From Crateriforma conspicua (lineage in GTDB: Bacteria; Planctomycetota; Planctomycetia; Pirellulales; Pirellulaceae): a stretch of DNA of 64,000 nucleotides. The first letter of the stretch is position 1. Every line of letters begins with the position of its first letter. Both the position numbers and the translations under genes were made by a program. The notes under the pieces are model-generated. The model made no database searches and was not told the origin of the DNA. It saw nothing but the letters and a program-made list of their open reading frames with translations. Positions 17,812-25,346 of the stretch are shown one piece after another. The DNA lies in contig NZ_CP036319.1 of NCBI RefSeq assembly GCF_007752935.1, positions 2,418,001 to 2,482,000 on the forward strand, in the 5' to 3' direction.

Positions 17812-18326
17812 ACCGTTTCGGCCTCCATTCGACGACGGACACATTCCGCCAAGGCTTTGTGGATACGCGCGATCGCTTGGTAAGCAGACGCGATTTTTGC
17901 GTCCATGAAACTGGCGATTTCTTTGCCCGATCGGTTCTCGAAATACCGCATGCGGACGATTTGTCGACTGCGTTCGGACAGCGATTCGATGCACTGGGAC
18001 AACGCGTCGACGCGGTCGTTGTCTGGAACCAGGGACGTTTCGGTCCATTCGGATTCCAGGATCGACATTGCTTCGTCGGACAACCCAACGTAGCGGCCTT
18101 CGCGGGTGCGAATGACGTCGATGGCTCGGTTTCGCGACGCCACACGAAACCAGTTCATCAGGTGTTGGGGGGACTCCAACTTGCCGACTTGGCCGATGGC
18201 TTTGACACAGACTTCCTGATAAACGTCTTCGGCCAAGTGGAAATTACGAGTCACCGTGGCGATGTGCGCGGTCAGCGGCAGTCGCTGGCGCAGGACGATT
18301 TCGGTGATTTCTTCGGTGGTTAACAT
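17808..18326 (-). CDS. ECF-type RNA polymerase sigma factor
   Basis: A 172-residue sigma-70 family protein with regions 2 and 4 only. Region 2 includes HLAEDVYQEVCVKAI and the -10 recognition helix NWFRVASRNRAIDVIR; region 4 includes LSERSRQIVRMRYFENRSGKEIASFMDAKIASAYQAIARIHKAL, the helix-turn-helix for the -35 element. It matches the sigma group of Rhodopirellula and Verrucomicrobium that is paired with FecR proteins. The ATG at 18324-18326 is chosen because the conserved region starts right after it; the frame is open further up to 18500 without family features. It heads the run sigma-FecR-sulfatase-GH2/GH43 and is likely autoregulated. Confidence 0.93.
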   Translation of the reverse strand: MLTTEEITEIVLRQRLPLTAHIATVTRNFHLAEDVYQEVCVKAIGQVGKLESPQHLMNWFRVASRNRAIDVIRTREGRYVGLSDEAMSILESEWTETSLVPDNDRVDALSQCIESLSERSRQIVRMRYFENRSGKEIASFMDAKIASAYQAIARIHKALAECVRRRMEAETV

Positions 18327-18813
18327 TCGTTGCCTCTTACTGGCTGGTACGAACGTCGCACCTCGTTCTATACGCGGCGAGCGTGAAAATGCGGTCGAGC
18401 GAATCGGGCATTGGGGCCGGAATATCGCCCCGTTTTCATCCCCGCGACTGAGGACCCCGTTACGTGGCGATAAGCCCGGGCCGTTGGCCATTGCCATCAA
18501 GACCCGACTGTCAAACTTGGATCGTCCGGCCGTGATTTTTGTCGGCGGACGATTTTTTGCGGTGCTGTTGTTTTGTCCATGCGTGATCCGTCAATCATAG
18601 CCGGTCTGGGCCAAATCCGTCCGGCATTTCCCGGCACACGCCCGGGGGGATCCTGGGACATCAGCGGCCCGGTAAGATTCCGTTGGGCCGGCGTCGTATC
18701 AGCTGGGGCAGTGGTATTGGGGGGGCTGACAGCCGATCAAGGCATGGCCCGCCGAACACATTCGCGCCCGACGGTGTCTGGTCGTGAAGTCGATTCCATT
18801 GAGGTGAAATGAA
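18327..18813. other. Divergent intergenic region, no gene supported
   Basis: Between the ECF sigma gene (minus) and the CoA-binding gene (plus). It must contain the promoter of the sigma operon and that of the CoA-binding gene, whose GAGGTG ribosome site lies at its right end. I did not find a convincing dyad. Short frames on either strand have no family. Confidence 0.5.
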
Positions 18814-19212
18814 ATGAGTGATACCGCGATCCAGCGATTCTTGATGGCCGGCACGTTTGCGGTCGCCGGTGCGTCGACGAACCGTGAAAAGTACGGCAAC
18901 AAGGTTTTTCGCGCGTTGCTGAAGGCGGGCCGTGACGTCTTTCCGTTGAACCCCGCGCAGGACGAAATCGAAGGCCATCGGGCGTATCCGAAGATCAATG
19001 CTTTGCCCGTGCGGCCCGATGCCTTGTCGATCATCACGCCGCCGCCGGTGACGCGTCTGGTGGTGGCCGATGCGATTGCCGCCGGAGTCCGACACATCTG
19101 GATGCAGCCCGGCGCCGAAGATGACCAGGCCAGTCAAGCCGCACGCGATGCCGGATTGGACGTCATCGATGATGGCAGTTGCATCTTGGTGTTGTTGGCC
19201 CGCGCGTCTTGA
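18814..19212 (+). CDS. CoA-binding domain protein (YccU-like)
   Basis: A 132-residue single Rossmann domain of the CoA_binding_2 family, like E. coli YccU. The opening strand FAVAGASTNREKYGNKV gives the glycine-rich loop, VFPLNPAQDEIEG is the second nucleotide contact, ALSIITPPPV the third strand, and HIWMQPGAED the typical late segment. A GAGGTG ribosome site precedes the ATG. It stands alone, convergent with the PAS gene. The cellular role of these proteins is unclear; binding of CoA or a nucleotide is inferred from the fold. Confidence 0.92.
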   Translation: MSDTAIQRFLMAGTFAVAGASTNREKYGNKVFRALLKAGRDVFPLNPAQDEIEGHRAYPKINALPVRPDALSIITPPPVTRLVVADAIAAGVRHIWMQPGAEDDQASQAARDAGLDVIDDGSCILVLLARAS

Positions 19213-19226
19213 AGACGTTTGCATTT

Positions 19227-19260
19227 CACCGCTTGATCTTGACGCGGCGGATCAGCGGTG
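19227..19260. other. Hairpin between convergent genes
   Basis: CACCGCTTGATC pairs with GATCAGCGGTG, an 11-bp stem with a one-base bulge and an 11-nt loop. It sits between the stops of the CoA-binding and PAS genes. No T tract follows on either side, so it is only a possible transcript end or processing structure. Confidence 0.4.
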
Positions 19261-19333
19261 GTGATCAGAGTCGCCGTGCGAGGTTTGCCGCTTGCGCGAA
19301 AGCAAAGACGCTCGCGTCAATTTCAAATCGCTG

Positions 19334-20743
19334 TTAGGCGAAACAGGCGGACTGAAAGAAAGCCGCTGACTGGTCGTTCATGGACGCCATGTCATCGATC
19401 AACTGTGTCTTGCAATTTTCCATGATGGCCACCGATGACCTGGCTTGGCGTGCGGCCGATCGTAATTCACCACAGTCGTCGATCGTGCTTTGGATGTGCT
19501 TGTTAACGACATCGAACAACCCACGGAACGGGTGCGATTCATCCAAGCTGGCGGATTCTTTGACGCCCGCCATGCGGACAAAACGCAGGGTCTTTGCGTT
19601 TCGCTGTAAGCATTCGGTCAGCTTCGCAAGCTTTGCAAACCAGTCGTCGGCGTCTTGCAACCGTCGAATCAAGTCGTCGGCACAGCGACCGGCTTGATCC
19701 GTCAACAATTGCACGTGGCCGAGTGCTTCGGAATCAGCGTTGTTCGTATGCACGTGCAGTTCACGCAGGAACGTCGTGTTCGTTTCGCTTTGCAATGCGG
19801 CGGCGGACAATTCGAAAGACAACGCGTCAAGAGAATCGACCAATTGTTCGACCGATTGGTGGATGGCTGCGATCGCTTCGCGGTTTTCCGATTCCGATTC
19901 CGCTAGCGCGACGGCGATGGCTTCGCGTGGTGCGGAGTCGGCGGAGACGCGGGCGTTGATCGCGACCAGCCCGATCTTGTCCGAAAACTGGCTCATCCGC
20001 TGATTGATGGCTTGAATCGTGGTGGTCGCCGTGCGAATTTTCGCGAGCGAATCCAACATTTGGTCCAGCGATCGTGTGCACCGCTGGTTGCATCGCAGCA
20101 TCGACGCGACCGAAGAATCGCCAATGACGCCGTCGCCGGATCGGGCGTGGTGTGAAATGGCGTCCGGGTTGGGTGAGCCCTCCGCCAATACTTTGCGGCG
20201 CGATGCCATTTCCATCGACAGCGCGTATCGCATGAACGACGGATAATCGGCAAAGCCCAGTTGCTGGATCTCGCGACTGGCCGCTTCCAAACCAATGTCG
20301 GACACTTCGTCCTTGGATGCACCGCCTTCGGCCGCTTCGATTTCGATTTGTCGCACGCGATCGTAGACGCCGATCACCGTTTCCAGCAATTCGCTGGTCG
20401 GTTTCAGACGCACCGACAGGTGGCCGTCGCTGATCTTCGTGGCAAAGGCCATGACCCAGTAATAGCTGCCGTCTTTGGCGCGGTTTTTCACGTACGCAGC
20501 GACTGTCCCGTCGTTTTCCAACAGTTGCCAAAACAAGCGAAACACGCCACGCGGCATGTCGGGATGACGAATGATGCTGTGGGCTTTGCCGATCAGTTCG
20601 TCTTCCTTGAATTTCGACACGCGAATGAAAACTTCGTTTCCAAAGCGGATGACGCCGCGACGGTCGGTGGTCGAAAAGAACAGCTCATCGACACCGAACG
20701 GACTTTCCTGGTCGATGCAATGTTGGGATCGGGGCTGGTTCAT
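19334..20743 (-). CDS. Soluble Aer-like PAS protein with degenerate chemoreceptor-like helices
   Basis: A 469-residue protein with no membrane segment. Residues about 18-120 form a PAS domain very close to the aerotaxis receptor Aer: ELIGKAHSIIRHPDMPRGVF and VKNRAKDGSYYWV. Arg59, His60 and Asp62 match Aer positions involved in FAD binding, so a flavin redox sensor is possible. After a variable linker, residues about 220-460 are long amphipathic helices with DKIGLVAINARVSADSA, a weak echo of the chemoreceptor tip that normally reads I-x-x-I-A-x-Q-T-N-L-L-A-L-N-A-A-I-E-A. No chemotaxis genes are nearby. It may be a cytoplasmic receptor or a signalling protein with altered output. Confidence 0.78.
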   Translation of the reverse strand: MNQPRSQHCIDQESPFGVDELFFSTTDRRGVIRFGNEVFIRVSKFKEDELIGKAHSIIRHPDMPRGVFRLFWQLLENDGTVAAYVKNRAKDGSYYWVMAFATKISDGHLSVRLKPTSELLETVIGVYDRVRQIEIEAAEGGASKDEVSDIGLEAASREIQQLGFADYPSFMRYALSMEMASRRKVLAEGSPNPDAISHHARSGDGVIGDSSVASMLRCNQRCTRSLDQMLDSLAKIRTATTTIQAINQRMSQFSDKIGLVAINARVSADSAPREAIAVALAESESENREAIAAIHQSVEQLVDSLDALSFELSAAALQSETNTTFLRELHVHTNNADSEALGHVQLLTDQAGRCADDLIRRLQDADDWFAKLAKLTECLQRNAKTLRFVRMAGVKESASLDESHPFRGLFDVVNKHIQSTIDDCGELRSAARQARSSVAIMENCKTQLIDDMASMNDQSAAFFQSACFA

Positions 20744-21127
20744 GGTGAGTCAGAACGCGACACGAAGGGGGCACAAGTCACGGATGTTCATCTGAAACTT
20801 GTCACAGGAATTGGTCGCCGCGGTGACCCATGGGCGAATTGAAGGCGGAATCCGATTTTGCCCGGCCACCTGATCGTCACCGGAAAGGAATGTTGCGACT
20901 GTGATGCCACTGCCCCCACGAAAGGGGCGGTGGTCGCGCCCGGTGCTACGGCTGCAGAGAAGCCGCCAAACAGCGATGTTGTGGGAAATCACCTGGCGAA
21001 TGGTGTGTTCGCAGGCACCTGGTCAGGGTTCGCCATGGGGGGCGAATCGCGTACACTGTCGCCGCGAAAGACGCCGATCGGCGGCCCTGTCAAAAGGCGG
21101 CTGTTGTCGGCGGAAAGTCAACGCGTC
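20744..21127. other. Intergenic region with a strong hairpin, no gene supported
   Basis: Between the PAS gene start (minus) and the tRNA (plus). It contains the PAS gene promoter region, the hairpin at 20907-20933 and presumably the tRNA promoter near 21.05-21.12 kb. Open frames crossing it lack recognisable content. Confidence 0.5.
20907..20933. other. Ten-bp GC-rich hairpin
   Basis: CCACTGCCCC pairs with GGGGCGGTGG (one G-T pair) around a 7-nt loop CACGAAA. It lies 164 nt upstream of the PAS gene start. There is no T run on either side, so it is not a normal terminator. Its role is unknown. Confidence 0.45.
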
Positions 21128-21201
21128 GGGCCAGTAGCTCAGTTGGTTAGAGCAGGGCACTCATAATGCCTGGGTCGCGGGTTCAAGTCCTGCCTGGCCT
21201 A
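21128..21201 (+). tRNA. tRNA with CAU anticodon (Met elongator or Ile2)
   Basis: A full 74-nt cloverleaf including the discriminator A: acceptor stem GGGCCAG/CTGGCCT with a G-U first pair, D arm GCTC...GAGC, anticodon stem GGGCA/TGCCT with loop CTCATAA, variable loop GGGTC, T arm GCGGG-TTCAAGT-CCTGC. The CCA end is not encoded. It is not the initiator type (no mismatch at 1-72, no GGG/CCC anticodon stem). Base pairs C4-G69 and C5-G68 are those that mark tRNA-Ile2 for lysidine formation by TilS in E. coli, so the isoleucine AUA tRNA is a serious alternative to elongator Met. A T tract follows directly. Confidence 0.93.
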
Positions 21202-21347
21202 TTTTTTTCGCGCGCCCTTTCGAGCACGCGGCGGATCCCGTGGGCTGTCGCCAAGCCGGGCATCTGTCGCCACGCCGGGCACCCATCATCCAGCCGGCTG
21301 CTGCGGTGGGTCGGACCGCGTCGGGGAACGATTTTCGGTTCGCCGCC

Positions 21348-22118
21348 CTAGGCTTCGGTGGGCAGTGCAGCTGCGGCGGCTCGGTCGACGATGAAGGTCG
21401 CATTGGGATGCCGCTGCAGGAACGATGCCGGACAATCGGGCGTCACCGGCCCGGCCACCGCGTCGGCGACGGCTTGTGCCTTGGCCGCGCCGAAGGCCAT
21501 CAGGACCAATCGCTTGGCTTTCAGGATCGTTGCGATGCCCATCGTGATCGCTTGGCGAGGCACGTCATCGGGCGAATCGAAGAATCGCGAATTGGCTTCG
21601 ATCGTTTCATCGGCCAGTTCGACCAGCCGCGTCCCGCTGTCGCCGGGGGACCCCGGTTCGTTGAATCCGATGTGGCCGTTGTCGCCGATGCCCAGTAATT
21701 GCCAGTCGATGCCGCCGGAGGTTTGGATCTTCTTTTCGAACAATTCGGCGGTCGACAGAAAATCGTTCGCCACACCCGCCGGGACGTGGGTGTGATGTTC
21801 GGGAACGTCGATGGCGTCGAACAGGTGCGTCCGCATGAACGCCGCGAAACTTTGCGGATGCTCCGGCGACAAGCCGACGTATTCGTCCAAATTGAACGTC
21901 GTGATTTTTGAAAAGTCGACTTCGCCGGCGCGATACCGGCGGATCAATTCTTCGTACACCGCAATGGGTGTGCTGCCGGTGGCCAACCCCAGGACGGCCG
22001 AAGGTTTTGTGCCGACCAATTGGATGATTTCGTCGGCGACGTGATGCGATGCCTGCTGGACGTCATCGAAGACGACCATCCGTTTGGCATCGATGGACGG
22101 GCGAGGCGTTGAGTTCAT
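21348..22118 (-). CDS. nagB: Glucosamine-6-phosphate deaminase
   Basis: Converts glucosamine 6-phosphate to fructose 6-phosphate and ammonia in the cytoplasm, feeding amino sugars into glycolysis. The 256-residue protein has the phosphate loop GLATGSTP (about 44-51), NLDEYVGL with the catalytic Asp (about 75-82), and GIGDNGHIGFNEPG with the ring-opening His and Glu partner (about 142-155). Length is normal for the short bacterial form without the allosteric extension. The ATG overlaps the stop of the HD-domain gene in an ATGA (22115-22118), so translation is probably coupled. Amino sugars might come from algal or peptidoglycan material. Confidence 0.95.
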   Translation of the reverse strand: MNSTPRPSIDAKRMVVFDDVQQASHHVADEIIQLVGTKPSAVLGLATGSTPIAVYEELIRRYRAGEVDFSKITTFNLDEYVGLSPEHPQSFAAFMRTHLFDAIDVPEHHTHVPAGVANDFLSTAELFEKKIQTSGGIDWQLLGIGDNGHIGFNEPGSPGDSGTRLVELADETIEANSRFFDSPDDVPRQAITMGIATILKAKRLVLMAFGAAKAQAVADAVAGPVTPDCPASFLQRHPNATFIVDRAAAAALPTEA

Positions 22119-23461
22119 ACGATTTCTTTCTCTGCTTGGTCGATCGCGCGGGCGACCAAACCTTCGACGGCTTCGGGGGAATCCAAGCTGCGCATCAACG
22201 GTGTCTTTAAATCCGGTCGGACGAACAGGCGAACACGTTTGACATGCCGATCGAATTGCCGGTTGGCCAGGACCGAAGCGACGGGGCTTAACCGGCCCAG
22301 TGGGCGAACTTGGTCATCATCGTCGACGATATCGATATTGATGTCGACTTCTAATTTGACCGGCGGTGCGTCGATCAGGACATCCGATGCATGAACCGCC
22401 AGACCGGTTTCGGTCGACATCAACCGTGCCAAATTTTCCGCCGCGGCGACAAGCCACCAGTACGGCCGCCGCGCCAATCGACAGTGTAGCGATTCACCCT
22501 CGATGACGTCGAACTGTGCCAACCGTTTGTGCAGACATCGACGGGGACCAAACAGCCCTTCGGCCAGGGGTTCGGCCATACTGCCGGCGGCCATCCGGCG
22601 GATCATGGCGATCCAAGTCGCATCATCCATCCGGAACGACGATTCCAAATCGACACGGTTTTGCAGCAGGAAAACACAGCGTTGAAGCATCGCGGTGGCC
22701 GAACGTACCGCATGGTGCCAATACACTTCGCTGAACATGACGTAGCGAGCAAAGACCATCATCTCCGCGGCCGTTCGTCCTTTCTGGTGGATCGCCAATT
22801 CCGGACGCTCGGGGTGCACCACCATCGAATGGACCAGACGATCGGCGTCGAAATTGCGTCCGTACGGCACGCCGGCATGCCAGCTGTCGCGTTGCAAATA
22901 ATCCAGTTTGTCGACGTCGATGGGACCGCTAAGACAACTGGTCAAGAAACGACAGGCGTCATCGTCGGCCCAAGCATCGCCATGGCGTCCGGTCAGGAAA
23001 CCCATCACTTGGTCGGGCGTGCAGCGCCAGTCCTGGTCGAACGCTTGGACGATCTCCGCATCGTTCATCCAAAGCGCCGCGTGGTCTTCATGACGGCTGA
23101 GTCCGCCAAGCTGCATGTCTTCGATGGGGTGGCAAAACGGCCAGTGCCCGACGTCATGCAGCAACGTTGCCAACAGAAACGCTTCGCCCACCGCGGGATC
23201 GGCGAAGCGGTCGTCGACGGAAAATCGGTCCAGCAGTTTCAGTCCGTAATGATACACTCCCAAGGAATGTTCCCACCGACTGTGTGTCGCACCGGGATAG
23301 ACCAACGCGACCATGCCCAGCTGGCTGATCGATGCAAGTCGTCGCACCGGAGCGGTGTCCAAGATGCGACGAACCCGCGGTGTGATCGGTACGTCTTGCC
23401 GGTCGGGAATGCGGACGACCGATTCGGGACGTCGCAGGGCGGTGATTTCGGGCAGATCCAT
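22115..23461 (-). CDS. HD-domain phosphohydrolase (dNTPase/SAMHD1-like)
   Basis: A 448-residue cytoplasmic metal-dependent hydrolase. The HD metal ligands are visible: His in THSRWEHSLGVYHYG, the HD pair in LLHDVGHWPFCH, and the later Asp in DKLDYLQRDSWHAGVPYG. This arrangement is that of the YdhJ/SAMHD1-like group, some members of which hydrolyse dNTPs; others have unknown substrate. The start MDLPEIT at 23459-23461 is preferred because the conserved PITPRVRRILDTAPVRRLA segment follows it. It is the middle gene of zinc-ribbon protein/HD/nagB: 31 nt after the first and overlapping the last by 4 nt. The functional link to nagB is not obvious. Confidence 0.85.
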   Translation of the reverse strand: MDLPEITALRRPESVVRIPDRQDVPITPRVRRILDTAPVRRLASISQLGMVALVYPGATHSRWEHSLGVYHYGLKLLDRFSVDDRFADPAVGEAFLLATLLHDVGHWPFCHPIEDMQLGGLSRHEDHAALWMNDAEIVQAFDQDWRCTPDQVMGFLTGRHGDAWADDDACRFLTSCLSGPIDVDKLDYLQRDSWHAGVPYGRNFDADRLVHSMVVHPERPELAIHQKGRTAAEMMVFARYVMFSEVYWHHAVRSATAMLQRCVFLLQNRVDLESSFRMDDATWIAMIRRMAAGSMAEPLAEGLFGPRRCLHKRLAQFDVIEGESLHCRLARRPYWWLVAAAENLARLMSTETGLAVHASDVLIDAPPVKLEVDINIDIVDDDDQVRPLGRLSPVASVLANRQFDRHVKRVRLFVRPDLKTPLMRSLDSPEAVEGLVARAIDQAEKEIV

Positions 23462-23492
23462 CGATGCGATTGGGCCTTTCGGGTTCCGACGC

Positions 23493-24317
23493 TTAAACGT
23501 TCCGCGGTGATTCGACGTCTTGCAGCAACTTGTTGATTGGCGGAATTGCCGCAAGCGTAGGCGAAGTGGATGGCAACGCGGTCGCTGCTGCCGGTGCGGC
23601 CCGCGGTCCCGGGCGGTCGTCCACCTCGCGGCCGGCCAGAACCACGCCTGCGACCAATGCCAACAAGACAACTGACAGAAAATACAGCCCGCTGATCACC
23701 AGCCCGCTGGGAAATTCCAAATCAAACGCGGCCAGTGCGGCAAAGGCGCCACCGACGATCATCACGGCAAACGCGATGCCCGCGACCATCCAAGTCATCT
23801 CCGATGCTTGGTCCAGATCCAGCACATAGGCCGGCGCGAACGCATAGACGGCCCACAACACGGCAAAGACAGCCGACACGATCCCGACGCGTTGCCACAA
23901 TTCGGCGCCACGGTACGGTTCCAATTCGCGGTCGTAAACCAAGTTGTATCCGGACCAAACCAGCGGCGGTGCCAACAATAGGATCCCCGCGATGGATGCC
24001 CAGATCGGCGTTTGGTCGGGGCCGGACGTCATCCGGACGCCGACCGCAGCGGCAAAGATGGCGATGACCGAAACGATCGTCAGGATCAAGCCTTTGCGTG
24101 TGACATCGGTGTCTTCACGCGTGATGGGCTTCAGAACGCTGCGGCCTTTGGAATCGATCGGGGCGTCACTGGGGGCTTCGTGAATGACGACCTGTTCTTC
24201 GGCCGACGGGACCTTGATGACGTTCTTGCAACTCGGGCATGGCCCCTGTTTTCCCGCAAATTTGTCACTGACTTGGAATCGCTTCAGGCACTTGGGACAG
24301 GTGACTTGGATCGGCAT
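23493..24317 (-). CDS. Zinc-ribbon membrane protein of unknown function
   Basis: A 274-residue protein. The N-terminus has a zinc ribbon with two C-x2-C knuckles (CPKCLKRFQVSDKFAGKQG, then CPSCKNVI), common at the start of planctomycete membrane proteins. After a linker it has about six hydrophobic segments between residues about 75 and 225, then a Pro/Ala-rich tail with TLAAIPPINKLLQDVESP. The ATG at 24315-24317 is chosen over a TTG four codons upstream, since the zinc ribbon starts right there. It is the first gene of the operon with the HD hydrolase and nagB. I do not recognise a family function. Confidence 0.75.
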   Translation of the reverse strand: MPIQVTCPKCLKRFQVSDKFAGKQGPCPSCKNVIKVPSAEEQVVIHEAPSDAPIDSKGRSVLKPITREDTDVTRKGLILTIVSVIAIFAAAVGVRMTSGPDQTPIWASIAGILLLAPPLVWSGYNLVYDRELEPYRGAELWQRVGIVSAVFAVLWAVYAFAPAYVLDLDQASEMTWMVAGIAFAVMIVGGAFAALAAFDLEFPSGLVISGLYFLSVVLLALVAGVVLAGREVDDRPGPRAAPAAATALPSTSPTLAAIPPINKLLQDVESPRNV

Positions 24318-24548
24318 GGTGGCGGTCAATCAGTGACGTCGAATCTCAATCGCGAAGGATCGACAGGGGGTTTACAGACAAGGAAAGACAATCAGGGGGG
24401 GACAAGCCGCGATGAAAGTTGGCTACGGCGTTGAACCGCGCTCGCATAGTTTCCCATGGCTCGATCGTTGACCGCAACCCAGCGTTGACGAACCCGTCGC
24501 GTCCGATCCAATGAGCCGGCAAACCCTGACGCAAGAGATTCACCTCGT

Positions 24549-25043
24549 ATGAACGATTCGACCCAAAACGGTGCCGCCGATCCACCGGCCCACGTGGTGC
24601 TGTATCAGCCGGAGATCCCACAAAACACGGGGAACATCGGGCGAACCTGTGTGGCGACCGGAGCGCATCTTTGGCTGGTCCGGCCGATGGGGTTTCGCAT
24701 CGACGAACGCCGATTGCGACGCGCCGGACTGGATTATTGGCAACACCTGACGTGGCATGACGTGCCCGACTGGGACCACTTGCGTCAGACGCATCGGGGA
24801 CGTCGGATGTTCTATTTTTCCAAGACGGCCCAGCGGACGCTTTGGGATGCGGATTTCCGGCACGGGGATGTGTTCGTGTTCGGCCGCGAAACGTCAGGCT
24901 TGCCACCGGAAATCTTGGATCCCAACGACAGCCATGCGTTGCGGTTGCCGATGCAGCCGGAGGTCCGCAGCTTGAATCTGTCCGTCACTGTCGGCATCGC
25001 GCTGTACGAACACCAACGACAGTTGCTTCGGCAACAGGCTTGA
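24549..25043 (+). CDS. trmL: tRNA (cytidine/uridine-34 2'-O-)-methyltransferase, SPOUT family
   Basis: A 164-residue SPOUT methyltransferase that 2'-O-methylates the wobble base of certain Leu tRNAs in E. coli. Motifs in order: VVLYQPEIPQNTGNIGRTC (N-terminal signature with the conserved Asn), GFRIDERRLRRAGLDYW, and the knotted SAM site VFGRETSGLPPE, then LRLPMQPEVRSLNLSVTVGIALYE. Length fits the minimal TrmL (YibK) form. The ATG is preceded by no strong ribosome site. It is convergent with the aquaporin gene. Confidence 0.94.
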   Translation: MNDSTQNGAADPPAHVVLYQPEIPQNTGNIGRTCVATGAHLWLVRPMGFRIDERRLRRAGLDYWQHLTWHDVPDWDHLRQTHRGRRMFYFSKTAQRTLWDADFRHGDVFVFGRETSGLPPEILDPNDSHALRLPMQPEVRSLNLSVTVGIALYEHQRQLLRQQA

Positions 25044-25346
25044 AGCGATTCGATCAAGCGTTGATCAAACCCGCTCGGCTGCTTCTTTCTCGGATCTCCG
25101 TGCGAGGTCAATCTCGTCCGGGGAGGGAGGTCTCTCACAGAGGCACGAAGGCACAGAGGTTTTGTTCGAGGTTCGGATTGAGAGGCGTGCTGGACGAGGC
25201 GACTCAAACCGACTTCGGCAATTCCTATCCCCATACTTTCCTTCGTGTCTTTGTGCCTCCGTGCGAGGCATACCGCACCCGAGAAAGGGGATTTGTCAGA
25301 AAGGCACGAAAGTACAGAGGATTGGTCCGCGGATGATCCGCCAATA
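25044..25346. other. Intergenic region with repeat copies
   Basis: Separates the convergent trmL and aquaporin genes. No gene is supported. Most of it consists of short related copies of an AGGCACGAAGGCACAGAGG-type sequence in both orientations, described in a separate entry. Confidence 0.6.
25136..25320. repeat. Cluster of short AGGCACGAA-type repeats, direct and inverted
   Basis: Three related copies: 25136-25159 (forward, CACAGAGGCACGAAGGCACA...), 25240-25263 (inverted) and 25301-25320 (forward, AAGGCACGAAAGTACAGAGG). A 12-nt direct repeat CTCCGTGCGAGG also occurs at 25096-25107 and 25257-25268. The inverted pair could fold into an imperfect stem between two convergent genes. Similar sequences are, as I recall, dispersed in many bacterial genomes. 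Confidence 0.65.

Noticed and set aside
25096-25320. Insertion sequence or miniature transposon
   Set aside because: No transposase, no clear terminal inverted repeats or target duplication, only short related copies.
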